Part shown: in pieces, positions 33,915 through 49,934 of the stretch
Position numbering within the stretch: position 1 is the first letter of the stretch
How the letters are laid out: each line of letters begins with the position of its first letter
Source: Plazaster borealis
Lineage: Eukaryota > Echinodermata > Asteroidea > Forcipulatida > Labidiasteridae
Direction of reading: 5' to 3'
Length of the DNA: 64,000 nt
NCBI GenBank assembly: GCA_021014325.1
Contig: CM037471.1
Coordinates: 18,744,818-18,808,817, forward strand
Translations under genes and position numbers: made by a program
Notes under the pieces: model-generated
Told to the model about the DNA's origin: nothing
The model's input: the letters and a program-made list of their open reading frames with translations, nothing else
Database searches by the model: none

Positions 33915-34276
33915 TCAGGGTCAAAGACCAGTATCCTCACTTGGTGTATCCCAACATATGAATAAAATAACAAACCTATATGAAAATTTGGGCTCAATTG
34001 GTCATCGAAGTTGCGAGATAATAGTGAAAGAAAAACCACCCTTGTTGCATAGAATTGTGTGCTTTTGATGCCTGAGAAGAGCTTCATGCCTGTGAAGCCT
34101 TACTCAGATTCAAATTTTTGGGTGAAAATTACCTCTTTCTCTAAAACTACATTACTTCAAAGGGGGTCATTTCTAACAATGTTTTATAACATCATCAGCT
34201 CTCCGGTTCTCTTTACCAAGTAAGTTTTTATGGTCATTCATTTTTGGAGTAATTACACAAAGTGTATACCCTCCCT
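33915..34276 (-). mobile_element. TTAA-family MITE, copy 3, inverted and diverged
   Basis: Its right end GTAATTACACAAAGTGTATACC...CCCT is followed by TTAA (34277-34280). Interior words such as GGTGTATCCCAACATATG and CTCAATTGGTCATCGAAG are the complement of copies 2 and 6. The left terminus is degraded. Confidence 0.7.
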
Positions 34277-34284
34277 TTAAAGAC

Positions 34285-35640
34285 ATAATCCAGAATAGTT
34301 TAAATCATTTCTATAAGGCATTGAGACCAACAGCTCTCAATTATTTTAATCCAAAGTGGACCCTTTTTAAATATTAAAACACAGTGTACATCTTCTTCTT
34401 CTTTTAAAGATATTTAAAAGATACCCTTTTCAAGAAATCTGAAACTGTACATTTCTCTCGCTTGGATAATTTATATAATGGAGCGCTTATGTAAGATTAG
34501 CAAGCGTCAATTTGGTATTGGAGCTGGATGAATAACTAAATGCTGCTTTTATTCAATTTTTTCCAGCAAAATAATTACTTTAAAATGGATGCAATGGTTG
34601 AGTTTTCACAAATATTTTCAAATCACCTATTCCAATAATAATGTTTTTGGCAACTTGTTGTTTTTGTTTACTTGTAAGACAAGAGCAACAGTTAAACTTG
34701 AGTTCGTCCTAACATAACCTCTTTATAAATAAAAAGTAAAATAAATAAAAACCACATCAGACGGCTTCCCCTTCAATAGTAAACAAAGTTTTATAACATG
34801 TCTATTTCCGTTGAGACACACATTTATTCCGGGAACAGCCCTAACCGTACGCATAATTATACACAAGCGGAAGTTGATTCGATAAAATCTGTTACTAAAT
34901 TTATTTGTCTTAAAAATAAACTTGGCTATCACTGAATAATTCACATGTTCTGGGTACGGTGGACAAGGCAGAAGTTGATGAGCGCGTAGTGAATGTATAA
35001 TTAACACAGTTACGACTGCTTCAAAGTCAGTCATTCTACATACAGTCAATATTTACACTGAGCCCCCACAATTCCACCAAAAGGCGCAAGTTGTGATATT
35101 TTAATTTTTCTTTGAAAAGGGGGAACGAAGAGTTTTTCCAATGCAAGATCAAAACATAATATTTTGTCGTCATTACAAATTACTACAATATTTTTCATCT
35201 ATTAATAAAAGAACAAGCCTCTCTCACAGCAAAGATTTCTCAATAAATAGTCCGCGAACTAGAAATTAAAATGTAGCATCACGACGACAGGCAACCATTT
35301 ACAAACCCGTGTCTCTGTGATAGATTGCTTGAACATATCGCTTGCGAAGAATACTTAGTCAAAGCAAGGGCATACGGTTTCAGTTTTTGCAACTGAATCA
35401 AGTCTTCTAATTTGCCAGCACTCTGTTCCATACTAAAAATATCGAAGCTCCCCGCATACAACGAGATTACGACCGTGCGTAAGCCCTTGATGTCTTCTTC
35501 ATAGCAAAAAAAATTAATCGGACGATAATCAGGTCATGAAACGCACCATCCGATTGGAGGGCTGCATCCATTGACGTTGCTGGTTATATTATGCTAATGA
35601 TTTATGGTAATCAACTGTCTATTTTCTTTCTCTGGTGAAT
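34285..35640. other. No gene seen
   Basis: AT-rich. Minus-strand frames at 34723-35049 and 35279-35461 lack recognisable content or splice signals. Confidence 0.4.
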
Positions 35641-35654
35641 AAATTAAACGATTC

Positions 35655-36113
35655 ACAAGGAGCGTGTGTATGACGTCACACGTCGATGAGGCTCCATTCC
35701 CGTGTTCACGATGAGCACAAAATTTCTGGCACTCTGATTGGTCAGTGTCCATTGGTGAAGGTATGCATGACGAAAACCTATGACGAAAATGTAGATTGTG
35801 ATGACGTCGTTAACGACTGCGATCTGGCGTTCGCGGCATATAGTCATATACCTGAGTTCATTGAATCCAGCGTGGCATTGTGTGTTGAGCGGATCGGACG
35901 GAGTCTGTTGAGATAGGCTGTCTGCGGCGAGTCGGCTCTCTCTCTCTCTCTACGCTAACCCTAAGCCTGGATGTGCAGTGATTGCATACATACCCCGGTC
36001 ATACTATACATCGTCGGGTAACTCTACGGCTTGGCATCATTACCTCTAACGGAACATTTGGAGATTTTTTAACCACACCGCCAAAGTGGACACTACACGA
36101 AACGCACGTTTGG
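35655..36113 (+). promoter_or_regulatory. Best candidate for an NR4A promoter and noncoding first exon
   Basis: A GC-rich island has a perfect CRE at 35671-35678, TGACGTCG at 35802-35809, and a TATA-like CATATAGT near 35838. A (CT)n initiator-like run follows at 35937-35952, and a strong donor TTTGG|GTGAGT closes the block at 36113. It lies 3.9 kb upstream of the acceptor at 40024 on the same strand. Splicing 36113 to 40025 would put a stop in frame before the NR4A ATG, so it would act as 5' UTR. CREB-driven promoters are known for vertebrate NR4A genes. The link here is inferred. Confidence 0.5.
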
Positions 36114-37690
36114 GTGAGTTGTTGTCGTGATTTTATCCAGGTACTAGCAGCTAAAACCAAGCAATTGGTGGATTTATCACCTCAAAAAATGTCGTAAATT
36201 ATCCAAAATGTGGATTTATGTACTTATTACGTGCTGCCCTGTTTTTTGAACCCACTCAAAACTCAATAGTCGCTTTAGTAAAAGCATTTTAAACTTTTTT
36301 TTCTGTGTTGCACATTAGATCATAATAACTCATTTTGCTGCAGCTTCCCTTAAAATAAAACAATAACAAATAAGTGTAACAATTTAAAAAGTAAAAATAA
36401 ATTTACTTGTCCAGCTAGTTGAGGGCTGTATTCATTTATGGAGGCTTTTCTTTTCAAAATTCATCTCGGCGTTTTTTAAGTGACATACAAATCAACACTC
36501 GTGCTTAAAACAATTAAAGATTCGTCTGAAACAAAAAGTCACCTTTTTAATAGATCTTTCGATTTGGGGTTTCTGCCTAGAACAACTCTGTGTTTTTAAA
36601 GAATTGGTTGTCAATGACTTGCTGGATATTTATACAATCTTCACATAGTTTGGAGTACAGTAATAACTGTAGTTTAATACTGATTATTGAAATGTTGACA
36701 AAGGGGACTTTATAGAGAAACAATATCAAAGTAGTGCTTCCCAAAATTACATGGCAAGCATCTGTATATTGCTTTTATACAAACCAAAAGCAAAATAATT
36801 ATGAATGAGTAAGCTGGGCTATATTTATTTTTTGCTGTCGTCATTTTTGCTTTACGAATTAATTCCAATTCATATTTACACCACTTGTTCAATACAATGA
36901 TTGACTCAAAATCGCTGATAATTAGTCCAAATAAAATGTTCTGCAATTGCGTCGATTTTAGAGTTAAAACAATTACATATTCTAGGTCTGTCACATTTCG
37001 CCTGGAATTAGCGTCGTAATACAGATTTTGTTTAACTAGAATTGTAATTAAGCAAAAACCATTTTGTCTCTTCTTGAAGAACAATGACTTCATTCGGTTC
37101 ACAAAAATACAATTTTATCAGTTGCTGATGAGTTGTATTTATATATTTTTCCCCCACATTTAACATGAAACTTCTTGGAGATATTTGATGTTGCATTCGC
37201 GTTGGCTGTTCAGAGTTTGCAATTTCGTTTCGAATGAGCAAACAGAACGTGCAAAAAAGACTATCGATACTGGGTGAAATATTTGGAGCATTTGAAATAA
37301 GTGGCGTGGATCAGCTGTGTTTGCGGCAGGCAGCCGGCCCTACTGTTGAGTTGAATTACATGGTCCCGTCTCTGACAGCGGTCATAGAGTCCAGGTATGC
37401 TGCAATTACACTACATACTAAGTACCTTGCCTACACTCACACTATGCGCACCATTGATAACTATTAGCAACATTCATTCTCTTAATACATCCAAATTTCT
37501 CCACTCTTTTTTTTTTTACCAAAACGTCCTAATAAATTAGAAAATTCTTCTTGGATTAACTTATAAAAATCGCAGCGTGAAGGCGTGTATACTACCTTGT
37601 TTTTATTGTCGGAATTGTACTTGCTAATGATATTCCACAGTCCCTCCCTGCATCATGCAGCGCGTGTACACAAACTCAACGCCACATAAT
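36114..37690. other. No gene seen (probable NR4A 5' intron)
   Basis: AT-rich and mostly featureless. The plus-strand frame at 37234-37467 has a moderately GC-rich patch, but no domain was recognised. Confidence 0.4.
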
Positions 37691-37699
37691 GCATGCGCT

Positions 37700-38860
37700 A
37701 TGCACACTGCAGTTCTATTTATATCGCCCGTAGTTTAGCGGCAACGTTTTGAGCTCATTCTAAATGGAGTGCAGAATTTGACGTCAGAACTCTATAGCCC
37801 CTGGAGGGATTGGATGACGTAGGCGGAGTGCGTTTGATAGCTTCGATCCAATGCTTGTACATTATCAAATAATCGCACACAGAATTATATCATCAGCTAT
37901 ATGACTCAATGCCCGGCGCATCTGTCAAACTAAATCCAGTCTTTAGACTTTAAGCACTCGCAGCCTACGTGTTATGATAAATCAAGCGAGATATTCTCTA
38001 CTGTTTTTAACACTCTTCACAATGTTTATTTTTCGCTCTGTGATGTGGGCCTCCAAGCTTGCTTAAGGCCTTATGTGTAATTCAACAATCTTTTGCTGGC
38101 CTTGCTGTGCTGCTGTTCCTTGTGAACTTGATGACAACCTCTACGATTAATACGTTTGGTCTTGGTATATTTTTGATATGAGATTGTACATCTGTCGATG
38201 ACTATTGTTTTGTGGAAACCTACATGATGAAAACCTGCGCCGATGTGGATTAAACTATCAACAATTGTTTATCAAATTCAAGAACTGATTCATCGGTGAG
38301 AATTAGTAAATACTTGGAAATGAGACTAAAAAGACAAAGAAGCTAAAGACAACTTGGTCATGACTGTATACGGGCAGATCCTGAGCTGGATAGGCTCTTG
38401 ACTCAGTCGGCTTGTCAAGCCTCTGCAAGTCAAGATCAACATCACCATCCTCGCCTCGACTCCGCCACAACTGATGAGGACTACCAGCGGCGATATCAAG
38501 GGGCGCTGATGTTGACAAAACAACTAGCATCAAGGCCGTTGTGCCGGCACTGTCTACACAAAGCGCCTGAGCACGTACGTGCGTTCTCGCTTTCCAATTC
38601 TCGAAATTCGGCTTACGCAGATGGAGTCTACGTTGGCATACCGCCATGGTTGACCTGTTACTACAGTGCCAGCTGTAAACCTGTGCGCACTAAAAATAAG
38701 TTCTCATTGTTCGGTTATCAAGTTGAAGTTGGAACCCACCGTTATTGCTCGCTGACAGTGTGCGAACGCCACCAGCCGCGCAAGAAAGTTCCGGGAAAAG
38801 TCGACTCGTTTTAGACTCTGTGACCCAGGGTTCAAGCTAATGACGCAGGTATACGTCACA
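37700..38860 (+). promoter_or_regulatory. CRE island with TATA-like box and GC-rich transcribed-looking block
   Basis: CTATTTATATC near 37716 precedes a perfect TGACGTCA at 37779-37786 and TGACGT at 37815-37820. A GC-rich block at 38360-38860 is open on both strands (138 codons plus, 114 codons minus) and ends with GACGCAG|GTATAC near 38848, a possible donor. Neither frame shows a recognised domain. It may be an alternative NR4A promoter or noncoding exon. Confidence 0.35.
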
Positions 38861-40024
38861 ACTTACTGTTTCTCTGGAGCTCAGAGCTTTTGCAGGAGAA
38901 AAGCTCTTAAAACACGCAATGTATAGCTCTACATGTTTCCTGGTTGCTGTTCAAATATAAACCACAAACGTTTCCAGCAATAACTTACAAAAACAATTTA
39001 ATTGACGACACAATTTTTGGGAAACGAAATGGTTTCGGTTGAATTATGTTGGTGCCGTGTTGGTGTTGTTTCGTAAAAAAGGTGATTTATTTTAGAGAGA
39101 CAGTTGGTGTCAATAGAAAGGAACGAGTAAATTGTCACCCATGAAACCTTACAATCTAAAGTTACAACACATGTATAGGCTACACGACGTACTTGCACAT
39201 GGTGATATGTTCTGAATAAGGCAAACTACCATTGGTGCTCGCTCACCCATGAACAGAACCCGTCTTTGTGTGCGGGACGTCTTCGACCAGGTCTTCATGG
39301 CTAACGATGGTAGAGAAACCGTGCTATTTTTGGAAGCCAGACTTGACCAAGAGAATTTTTCCCGAAAATTAACAAGTTTTTCAGACAAAACCATGATCGG
39401 GAGAGTAACAATTGTTTTTAATTCTCAAAATACACAACAACATTAACAATGCACCATGTTAACGACTTTTTTCATGACTATATTTGTAATTTGGTTCCGC
39501 GAGCTACATCCTATTTTAATACATTTTCTGTCTCGTCATAACAGTCAATTCATTTACTATGGGGGCATTATTAAAATGTATGCCACTATCAACAGGCAAC
39601 AAAAAGTGCCAGTGCGTGCTATGTTTCTTTGTCCCCACTATAGCCTGCGGATTTCATGTGTGTTCAGCACATTTATACGGAGTTCGCAGTTTCCCCGAAA
39701 AAATCGTTTCTGGCTGAGTGGACTTTGTACGTCATCGAAATGGCTCATTCTTGGTTGAGGGCCTGTTATATACATGGCACCGGTTCATTGACGATTTAGA
39801 ACCTGGGGTAACTCGAAGGTGGAGCTTCATTCTCTTCCCCCTTCTCAACGGTGCATACTGGTACGATCTAAAACGCACTGCCCAAGTTTTGTCAAATTGT
39901 TAATTGTGAACATTCAGCCTTATACTATATCAAAAGTTTGTATTTCAATTTTATAAACTGCAACAAGGCTTGAAATTATCTCTTGCAGCTATTCGTCATT
40001 ACTGTTTTTTCTTCACCACCACAG
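38861..40024. other. No exon seen; half CRE near 39730
   Basis: Mixed composition. TACGTCAT at 39728-39735 is a common CRE variant, followed by a TTATATACATGG box near 39767. The stretch ends in the pyrimidine-rich acceptor TTCACCACCACAG at 40024. Confidence 0.4.
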
Positions 40025-40107
40025 GAAGGTTGAGATTCAAGGAGAGATCTGAGACAGACCAAGAAGAATTCGGCAGCAGGTTCCAGAGTGGGAACATCCA
40101 ACCCAGA
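40025..40107 (+). other. NR4A 5' UTR part of the first coding exon
   Basis: The exon opens after a clear acceptor at 40024. The NR4A frame is open from 40025 up to the ATG at 40108, so an upstream exon in phase 1 could extend the protein. No such exon was identified, and the adjacent ATG pair at 40108/40111 is taken as the start. Confidence 0.6.
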
Positions 40108-44079
<3,972 letters not shown>

Positions 44080-46735
44080 AATCCAAATACTTGAAACAGC
44101 CGTTGGCCGTGTCCAAACTGACTTCATATGGCTGAACCATCAGCCATGGCTGTTTGAAGTCACAGCCAAATCCACGTTACTTTGGACACGGTTTACATAT
44201 TTCATTAATTAATATTGTCAAAGAGACTGCATAACAGACGCCCCGAGCGGTGAAAATTGTAAATGTTGTCAATAGTCATGCACACACTACATTCACTTAC
44301 ATTCAAAGAACACAACGAAAGTACTGAAAAAAACAGTCATGATTTACACGAGTCAAAGTTTTATTTTTAAATATTTCATACATGGTAATTAAGTGCCCAT
44401 AACGTATTATGTGTGACTAGACATAAAAACAATCTCAGATAAAACCAAAAGTAATGTGTAAATAGCTAAAGGTGATGGAAGGATTTGGTTGAATCAAAAA
44501 AGGCATCTATTGTACTTAATTATATTTCAGGAACTGACGAAATTCAGCAGCTGCAATTTAACGGTTTTTATTTTAATTCATTCGAGAAAAGTGCCTGAAA
44601 TAGTTAGGGCATGTGGACATAATCAACATTATTCACTTTTTCTTGACTTGTTGTGAATGCAATCACTATAAAAAAATTGATTTCTGAACTGAAAACTACT
44701 TATTTTCAAAATACCAAACGGTTGTCATGAACCACTGAAATTGCAGATGTTGAAGGATTAATTATTACCAAAATACATTTTATTGTATTTTTTTCTAAAC
44801 AAGTATTCTTTTTCAAGCCAGGCTAATTTTGAACTTGTATAGTTCATGAAGAGACATTTAAAATGACTTGTTATCTATTTATTTATCTATGTATTTATCT
44901 TCGTTTTGGGAGAGTGGAAATGACTTATTCTTCAACGAATTTAAATTGAAATAATTCATGAAAATAAATCGCATAATTTTTCAATGCATTTAAAATGACC
45001 CACTGATGCTGCAATAGATGATGGCAGATTTACTCTTTTTTTCTTTTTTTTAAAACTCTCTCTCCACAGGAATGTTACAAATGTACTGTAGGAAATTGAA
45101 GTATATCTCTGAAATGGATTCTTTCTAAAAGAAGGGGGTAGGGTACTAGACGTGTAATATTACAGTCAGCCTAATGCGGTTTCTCGCTGGCTAAAGATAA
45201 ACATAAGAACCAGATCATTTCGAGCTGCTTAACTGCCAGTCCAGTAACTGTACAAAATGTATGTAGATACTTACGACATCACACCCGTCCTCTTGTTGAT
45301 GTCATCATTTTTGAATAACGGTTCCTTTGGAACGAGTTTATGGATAATCACAACACTGTAAATGTTGCACCTTGTTATGGTTAGGATTTTTGTCCGCACA
45401 TCCACCACATAAGTATATTAGAGTGTCGTGTTTGAACGCTCTCTCCCTCTCTACCACAAACCTCTAATTAAGCACCACTCTAAACCGTTTAATATTCACA
45501 CTGATTTGATACCAGGATCTGACGTCACAATTTGCAGATTCATAGCGCTACATTATCATGGTTTTGAGTGTTACCATGTTGAATGAACTAGTTACATAGA
45601 TTTGTCTAAAACTCATTTTACCACCGCACCATCATCGAATCCTACTTGTTCGTAATCGTCATGCGTTTATACAATTAATAAGTTTCTGCACTGACCTTTT
45701 TCTACTGCATTGCTAATGCTTTACTGTATTCAAACCCTTATACGTGTATGTCGTGTTTAGTCACAATGACTTGTGTCTGTTTTCGTTAAAATGTGTACCA
45801 AGAAGAAATGCGCGCAATATTAATACCAGTCCTAGGTCTTTCACATGGCTCTGAGTATACGCATTATTGACCACCTTGTTTTTTCCTCAAATATTGCGCA
45901 GTTTGTGGCAGTTTTATGCTTTATTATCCAGACCCATTCTCTGTTGGTTTCCACATTTATATTACAACTAATTGCAACCAGTAACTTGCAGGGTGTTTAT
46001 TTTGTACATATTTACAATGATTTTACATGTACATTATGTAACATACGCGGCCATGAACTTGGTAACTCTGTTGGCAATTTTTTAGACGCAACTAAGAAAC
46101 CGATTATAACGAAGATTAATGGAATGTTTTGCAACTTTTGGGTGTCTGTCTGGTAAATGGTGTGTACAAACTGTCCGATAGATTTTTCTATTTACAACAA
46201 ATAAGGACAAGGCACAAAATCGTTTTTGCATAATTTGAGAAAAAAGGGAAAGGACTGTACTGTCCTCTACCATATAGAATTGAATTTCGATGTATTAATT
46301 TCCTTTTTAAATGTAATTTTCTACAGTAAAATTGTGACATAAAAAATTGTGAACTTGTTGAATGTAATTTTGATGTTAACAATCCCACATCCCTCTCAAC
46401 AGACCCCTATGTGACTTTTAGTTGATTTTTATTTATAATTTTAATATCGGTGCTATCTTGCCAAGTGTTTTATTATTCTGGTTTTTAAGTTATGATAATG
46501 TATAGCCTGCCCTCACCGGCAGAAGTGTGTGATCATGACGAGTCACGTGTCCAACAAAGTCGTTTTAATTGGTCTACAAAGAAATGTAGTTTTTGTGTAT
46601 TTTGTCCCTTTATGGCCTAGCTATACCTCCCCCTCCCTCCCTCCTCCCCATTTTTCAGTGTATAATGTACTGACTATATCAGATTTTATATCAATGTTCA
46701 TCTAACACTTGAAAATAAAAACAGAAAAGAAAAAC
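44080..46735 (+). other. NR4A 3' UTR, AU-rich
   Basis: No gene intervenes between the stop and a polyadenylation signal AATAAA at 46714-46719, which is followed by a GT-rich stretch. ATTTA words are frequent, with a cluster at 44874-44902 (CTATTTATTTATC, GTATTTATC). This is typical of short-lived immediate-early mRNAs. A perfect CRE lies at 45520-45527 and an NBRE-like TGACCTTT at 45692-45699. Earlier alternative poly(A) sites are possible. Confidence 0.6.
44107..44191. mobile_element. Short foldback MITE in the NR4A 3' UTR
   Basis: CCGTGTCCAAA at 44107 and TTTGGACACGG ending at 44191 form inverted ends. The inner blocks CTGACTTCA...GGCTG and CAGCC...TGAAGTCA also pair. The element is 85 bp and starts 28 bases after the stop codon. 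Confidence 0.65.
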
Positions 46736-46739
46736 TTAT

Positions 46740-47150
46740 TGGTAACTTTGCGTGTTCATTTTTCGTCCGGCAATGGTAATTGTAGTTTATTATACAGTCC
46801 TTATGACGTACTTTTAACTTGAACTCGACACTAATCTAATTAAAGCTCCCATTATAAGTTTCCCTACAGGGAATGACTGAAGACATGTCCTTTTCACCAT
46901 GATACTAAAGCAGATTGAAATGAATATACTCTTCCAAATACATGCAGTTGTATTTAAAAACTTAGTGAGATGAGGTTTCAATGGTTTTAAAATTTCAATT
47001 ATGTCTGCATGATCTTCATACAGTTTTGAGACAGTACGGTCCTTCAGCTCAATGGTTTGGAAGAAAGGATGGCCGGCCTTTCCCTATACCAATTATTACA
47101 ATTGTTTTTGGGGGGTACGCATCTCTTTTAGATGAGTATTGCACACTGCA
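46740..47150. other. No gene seen
   Basis: Intergenic; TGACGTAC near 46805. Nothing else supported. Confidence 0.4.
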
Positions 47151-47157
47151 ACAGCTG

Positions 47158-47255
47158 TGTGGTCGCTCTCAGCGTTTCGACAAGCTTGCTCTAATCATCT
47201 TCGAGAGACTAGAAGACGACTCAGAGTAGGCTTGTCGAAACGTACTGGGAAGAAA
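47158..47255. repeat. Head-to-head inverted pair of hammerhead-like modules
   Basis: AGCGTTTCGACAAGC at 47172 and GCTTGTCGAAACGTA near 47230-47244 are inverted copies. Each joins a GAAGA(C/T)GA-hairpin core on the inner side. This is the same module type as at 11688-11721 (-) and 60556-60589 (+), more diverged. Confidence 0.5.
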
Positions 47256-47780
47256 TCAAACGGTTCTTCAGAAAGTTCAAAACTCCTCAAAAATAATTTC
47301 TGTACATGGTTATACCCGCAACCCAAACGAAGAGCCTCAAAACTTATCAATGTTTGCAAAGGTGCTTTAACAAGCCGGAAACCTATGGACTTTTCCAGAG
47401 TGCAAAGTAATTGCCTTTATATACAATGGGCGGGCAAGAGCAGAACGGTAGGGAGAGCCTCTAATATCTACAATGGTCCAGAACTGACAGCGAGTGCATG
47501 GAAGCAGCTGGCGAACTCATCAAAGGCGCCCCCAACGACGGTTACTGCTCCAGGATTGACCTTACACGACCTGACATTCAAGAAATGATTTTCCATAACG
47601 TGCGGCAGACGCAGTGGACATTCTTAAAGGTCAACTTTAATTGTGCGTCATGTGAGGGCGTACAGTAACACGACATACCATCAGTTTTCAATTTAAATAA
47701 AAAAAATTACAATTCCTGTCTAAGATATGCAGTGTATCAACTAATGAAGAACATGACGACAAAACAAGTGTATCTTTGTA
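47256..47780. other. No confirmed gene
   Basis: A plus-strand frame (47139-47588) covers GC-richer sequence with RGALTSRKPMDFSRVQ-like content. It starts inside the repeat module, has no recognised domain and is not called. AAAGGTCA (NBRE) occurs at 47626-47633. Confidence 0.3.
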
Positions 47781-47785
47781 ACATA

Positions 47786-48251
47786 AGGCCCTTCACTCGA
47801 CACATTGTTAACAAGAGACCTTGACTAAAATCACATCGGTGAAAAAAATAGTAAATTCCAGTCGTGTGAAAGCTATCCTTGTAAAGAAATAACCAAGGAC
47901 CCTTGTTAGTTTTAACAGAGATCCAGACCTTCTCGAAAAAATAGCAATTTAAAATGACCACGATATGTAGAGTGAAACGATTGCTGTGCCATCATAAACC
48001 AAGGACCCTGGCGATATCATCCTTCTCGTGCACAGAATGTTTCACTATTATAGAAGAAAGTGTTCAGTGAATGAGCAAGCATGACCTTTACCCCCTCCCC
48101 CTCCTTACCCAAAAAACAAGGGACGGTGTTAAATTTGTTTCTAAAAGAAGTCATGTGAAAGCTCCTTAATGATTGCAATCGAACGAAGTGACAGACAACT
48201 GGCACCCATTACCGATGACCTTTGCTACTGGTGCTCGTGTGAAAGGGCCTG
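47786..48251. mobile_element. MITE-like element with AGGCCCTT...AAGGGCCT ends
   Basis: The left end AGGCCCTTCACTCGACAC and right end GTGCTCGTGTGAAAGGGCCT are inverted, imperfect copies. Internal GTGTGAAAGCT words repeat the terminal motif. Two TGACCTTT sites lie at 48082-48089 and 48216-48223. Confidence 0.55.
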
Positions 48252-49050
48252 AAATACGATAAATATGTTTACAGCAAAACAATCATTATTTTGGTAGCAT
48301 TGAGAAGCGGACAACTTCAGGAAATGAGAGCAGCAAGACATTATAACATGCATAACTTTTAAAAGACAGACGTGGACCCAATGAGACGTTATCTTGATGA
48401 TGCAACATCCATGAACCCACTAGATTGATTTCCTACCGCGGACAGCTTATATATTTTTCATGAAAATGTTCACATTTTTAGAAACAAAATATAAAATTAG
48501 CTTGTTTAGACCAACTTAGTGCTATTACGGCCAATATTGAGCCTTCCAAAGATTTGTTTCCTAGGTAAAAATTCTAATCAGAATTGATGAAGAACAGTGT
48601 CCAGCTAGACGCACAGGTTGATATAAAACTTATTTCTGCACAATCGTTGTTTATAAAGTAGCCTATGCCTGTACTTGCTCGGACTCTTACCAAGCATTGT
48701 AATGAACCAATATTGAGCCTACACAAGCAAACTGAACAAGAAAATGCAATTTATAACTTTAAACAAATAATAATGATGGCATCCGCAATTGCGTTGAAGT
48801 TAAACTAAGAAGTGTGTGCGTCATTAGTGGATTTTAACTTTCTGTTGTGATACTTCAGTACAAGAGCTTGCTTGCTATTTTGTTTTTGGATCACTTTGTA
48901 ATAGGCCTATTTATTTTCACTATCTCGTTTCCTCTGTGTTTTTATTAGGCTAACATGTGTGGGTGGGCTTTTCTAGGCAAGATTGGGTAAGTTTGGATTT
49001 AGACGTTGGCTTAAAAAAATAAAAATATTTCAAACATTTCAAAGAGGAAT
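48252..49050. other. No gene seen
   Basis: AT-rich intergenic sequence. Confidence 0.4.
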
Positions 49051-49052
49051 TC

Positions 49053-49289
49053 TACAATGCAAAAACCGGGGTGTTAAAATTGACACCATGGGTGTTGTCA
49101 CATAATAGATACCAAAACAGAATCAAATTTATACACAATAGGGTGTTAAAATAACACTAATTTCTGCAAAAACAATTACATTGGTGTTATTTTAATATAC
49201 CCCAAGATGTTAATGTTGATTCTCTCTTCGGTAGCTATATGTGACAACACCCATGGTGTCAATTAAACACCCCCAGTTTTTGCAGTGTA
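49053..49289. mobile_element. Foldback MITE with CACTGCAAAAAC-type ends, copy 1
   Basis: TACAATGCAAAAACCGGGGTG at the left pairs with CCCCCAGTTTTTGCAGTGTA at the right. The inner arms (GACACCATGGGTGTTGTCACAT and complement) also pair over about 50 bp. A second copy lies at 62910-63125. Confidence 0.75.
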
Positions 49290-49430
49290 TGTACCCGCCA
49301 TATTGGGTGTTGAAGAGCAAATGTGAAAAGTGTGTTAACAGCCATTAATTAGATAATGGTTATCAATGGTTGTCCTGCATAGACAAGTAGACAGTTTAGC
49401 GTTTATTGAATGACACGTATATCATTCTAC

Positions 49431-49662
49431 ACACTAAAACTCCCGGATCAGAACTGATCCGGATTCTTGGTCCCAGGGGGCCTGACCCATTTCCGGGTCA
49501 GACTTTGTGACCCGGAAGCTGTTCACAGAATGGGATTTTATCTCGGATTCTGCGTCAGTTTGACCCATTTCTGGGTCATTTTGACACAGATCCTGGGTCA
49601 TACTGACCCAGAAACGGAATGGAACCCGGAATCCGGGAATTCTGACCGGAAGTTTTATACAC
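49431..49662. mobile_element. MITE built of repeated GGGTCA palindromes, copy 1
   Basis: Ends are ACACTAAAACTCCCGG and CCGGAAGTTTTATACAC. The interior has at least four TGACCC...GGGTCA dyads, for example CTGACCCATTTCCGGGTCAG near 49480. A second copy lies at 55341-55589. Confidence 0.65.
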
Positions 49663-49739
49663 GAACCCAAAGCATCATTTACTGGAAGGCGAGACAAAAG
49701 GTTCTTGAATCGCCCTGATCAATGGCCTGTGCTGCAAGG

Positions 49740-49930
49740 ACATGTATATTGTACAGCATGTCTAAAGAGTGCCCCTGTCTTAGGAAAATCTGTCCCCCTG
49801 AGATTCTGTCCCCCATATGTGAAATTAACACGGACTGAAGGAGGTTGATTCATAAGAGGGCGCTATCAGAAGAAATGTTTACACCGTTCGCCGTACGGGA
49901 AACAGAACCCCCCCCCCCCCCCCCACCACG
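49740..49930. repeat. Dispersed repeat shared with 51940-52170
   Basis: Shared blocks: AAATCTGTCCCC, GAGATTCTG(T)TCCCC, GGCTGAAGGAGGTT-like, GGGCGCTATCAGAAGAA and GTTCGCCGTA. This copy ends in a poly-C tract of about 16 bases near 49909-49924. Confidence 0.65.
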
Positions 49931-49934
49931 CACA

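Noticed and set aside
38303..38814. Overlapping frames on both strands (114 and 138 codons)
   Set aside because: Both strands are open in a GC-rich block and neither shows a domain. Treated as a possible noncoding exon or regulatory island instead.
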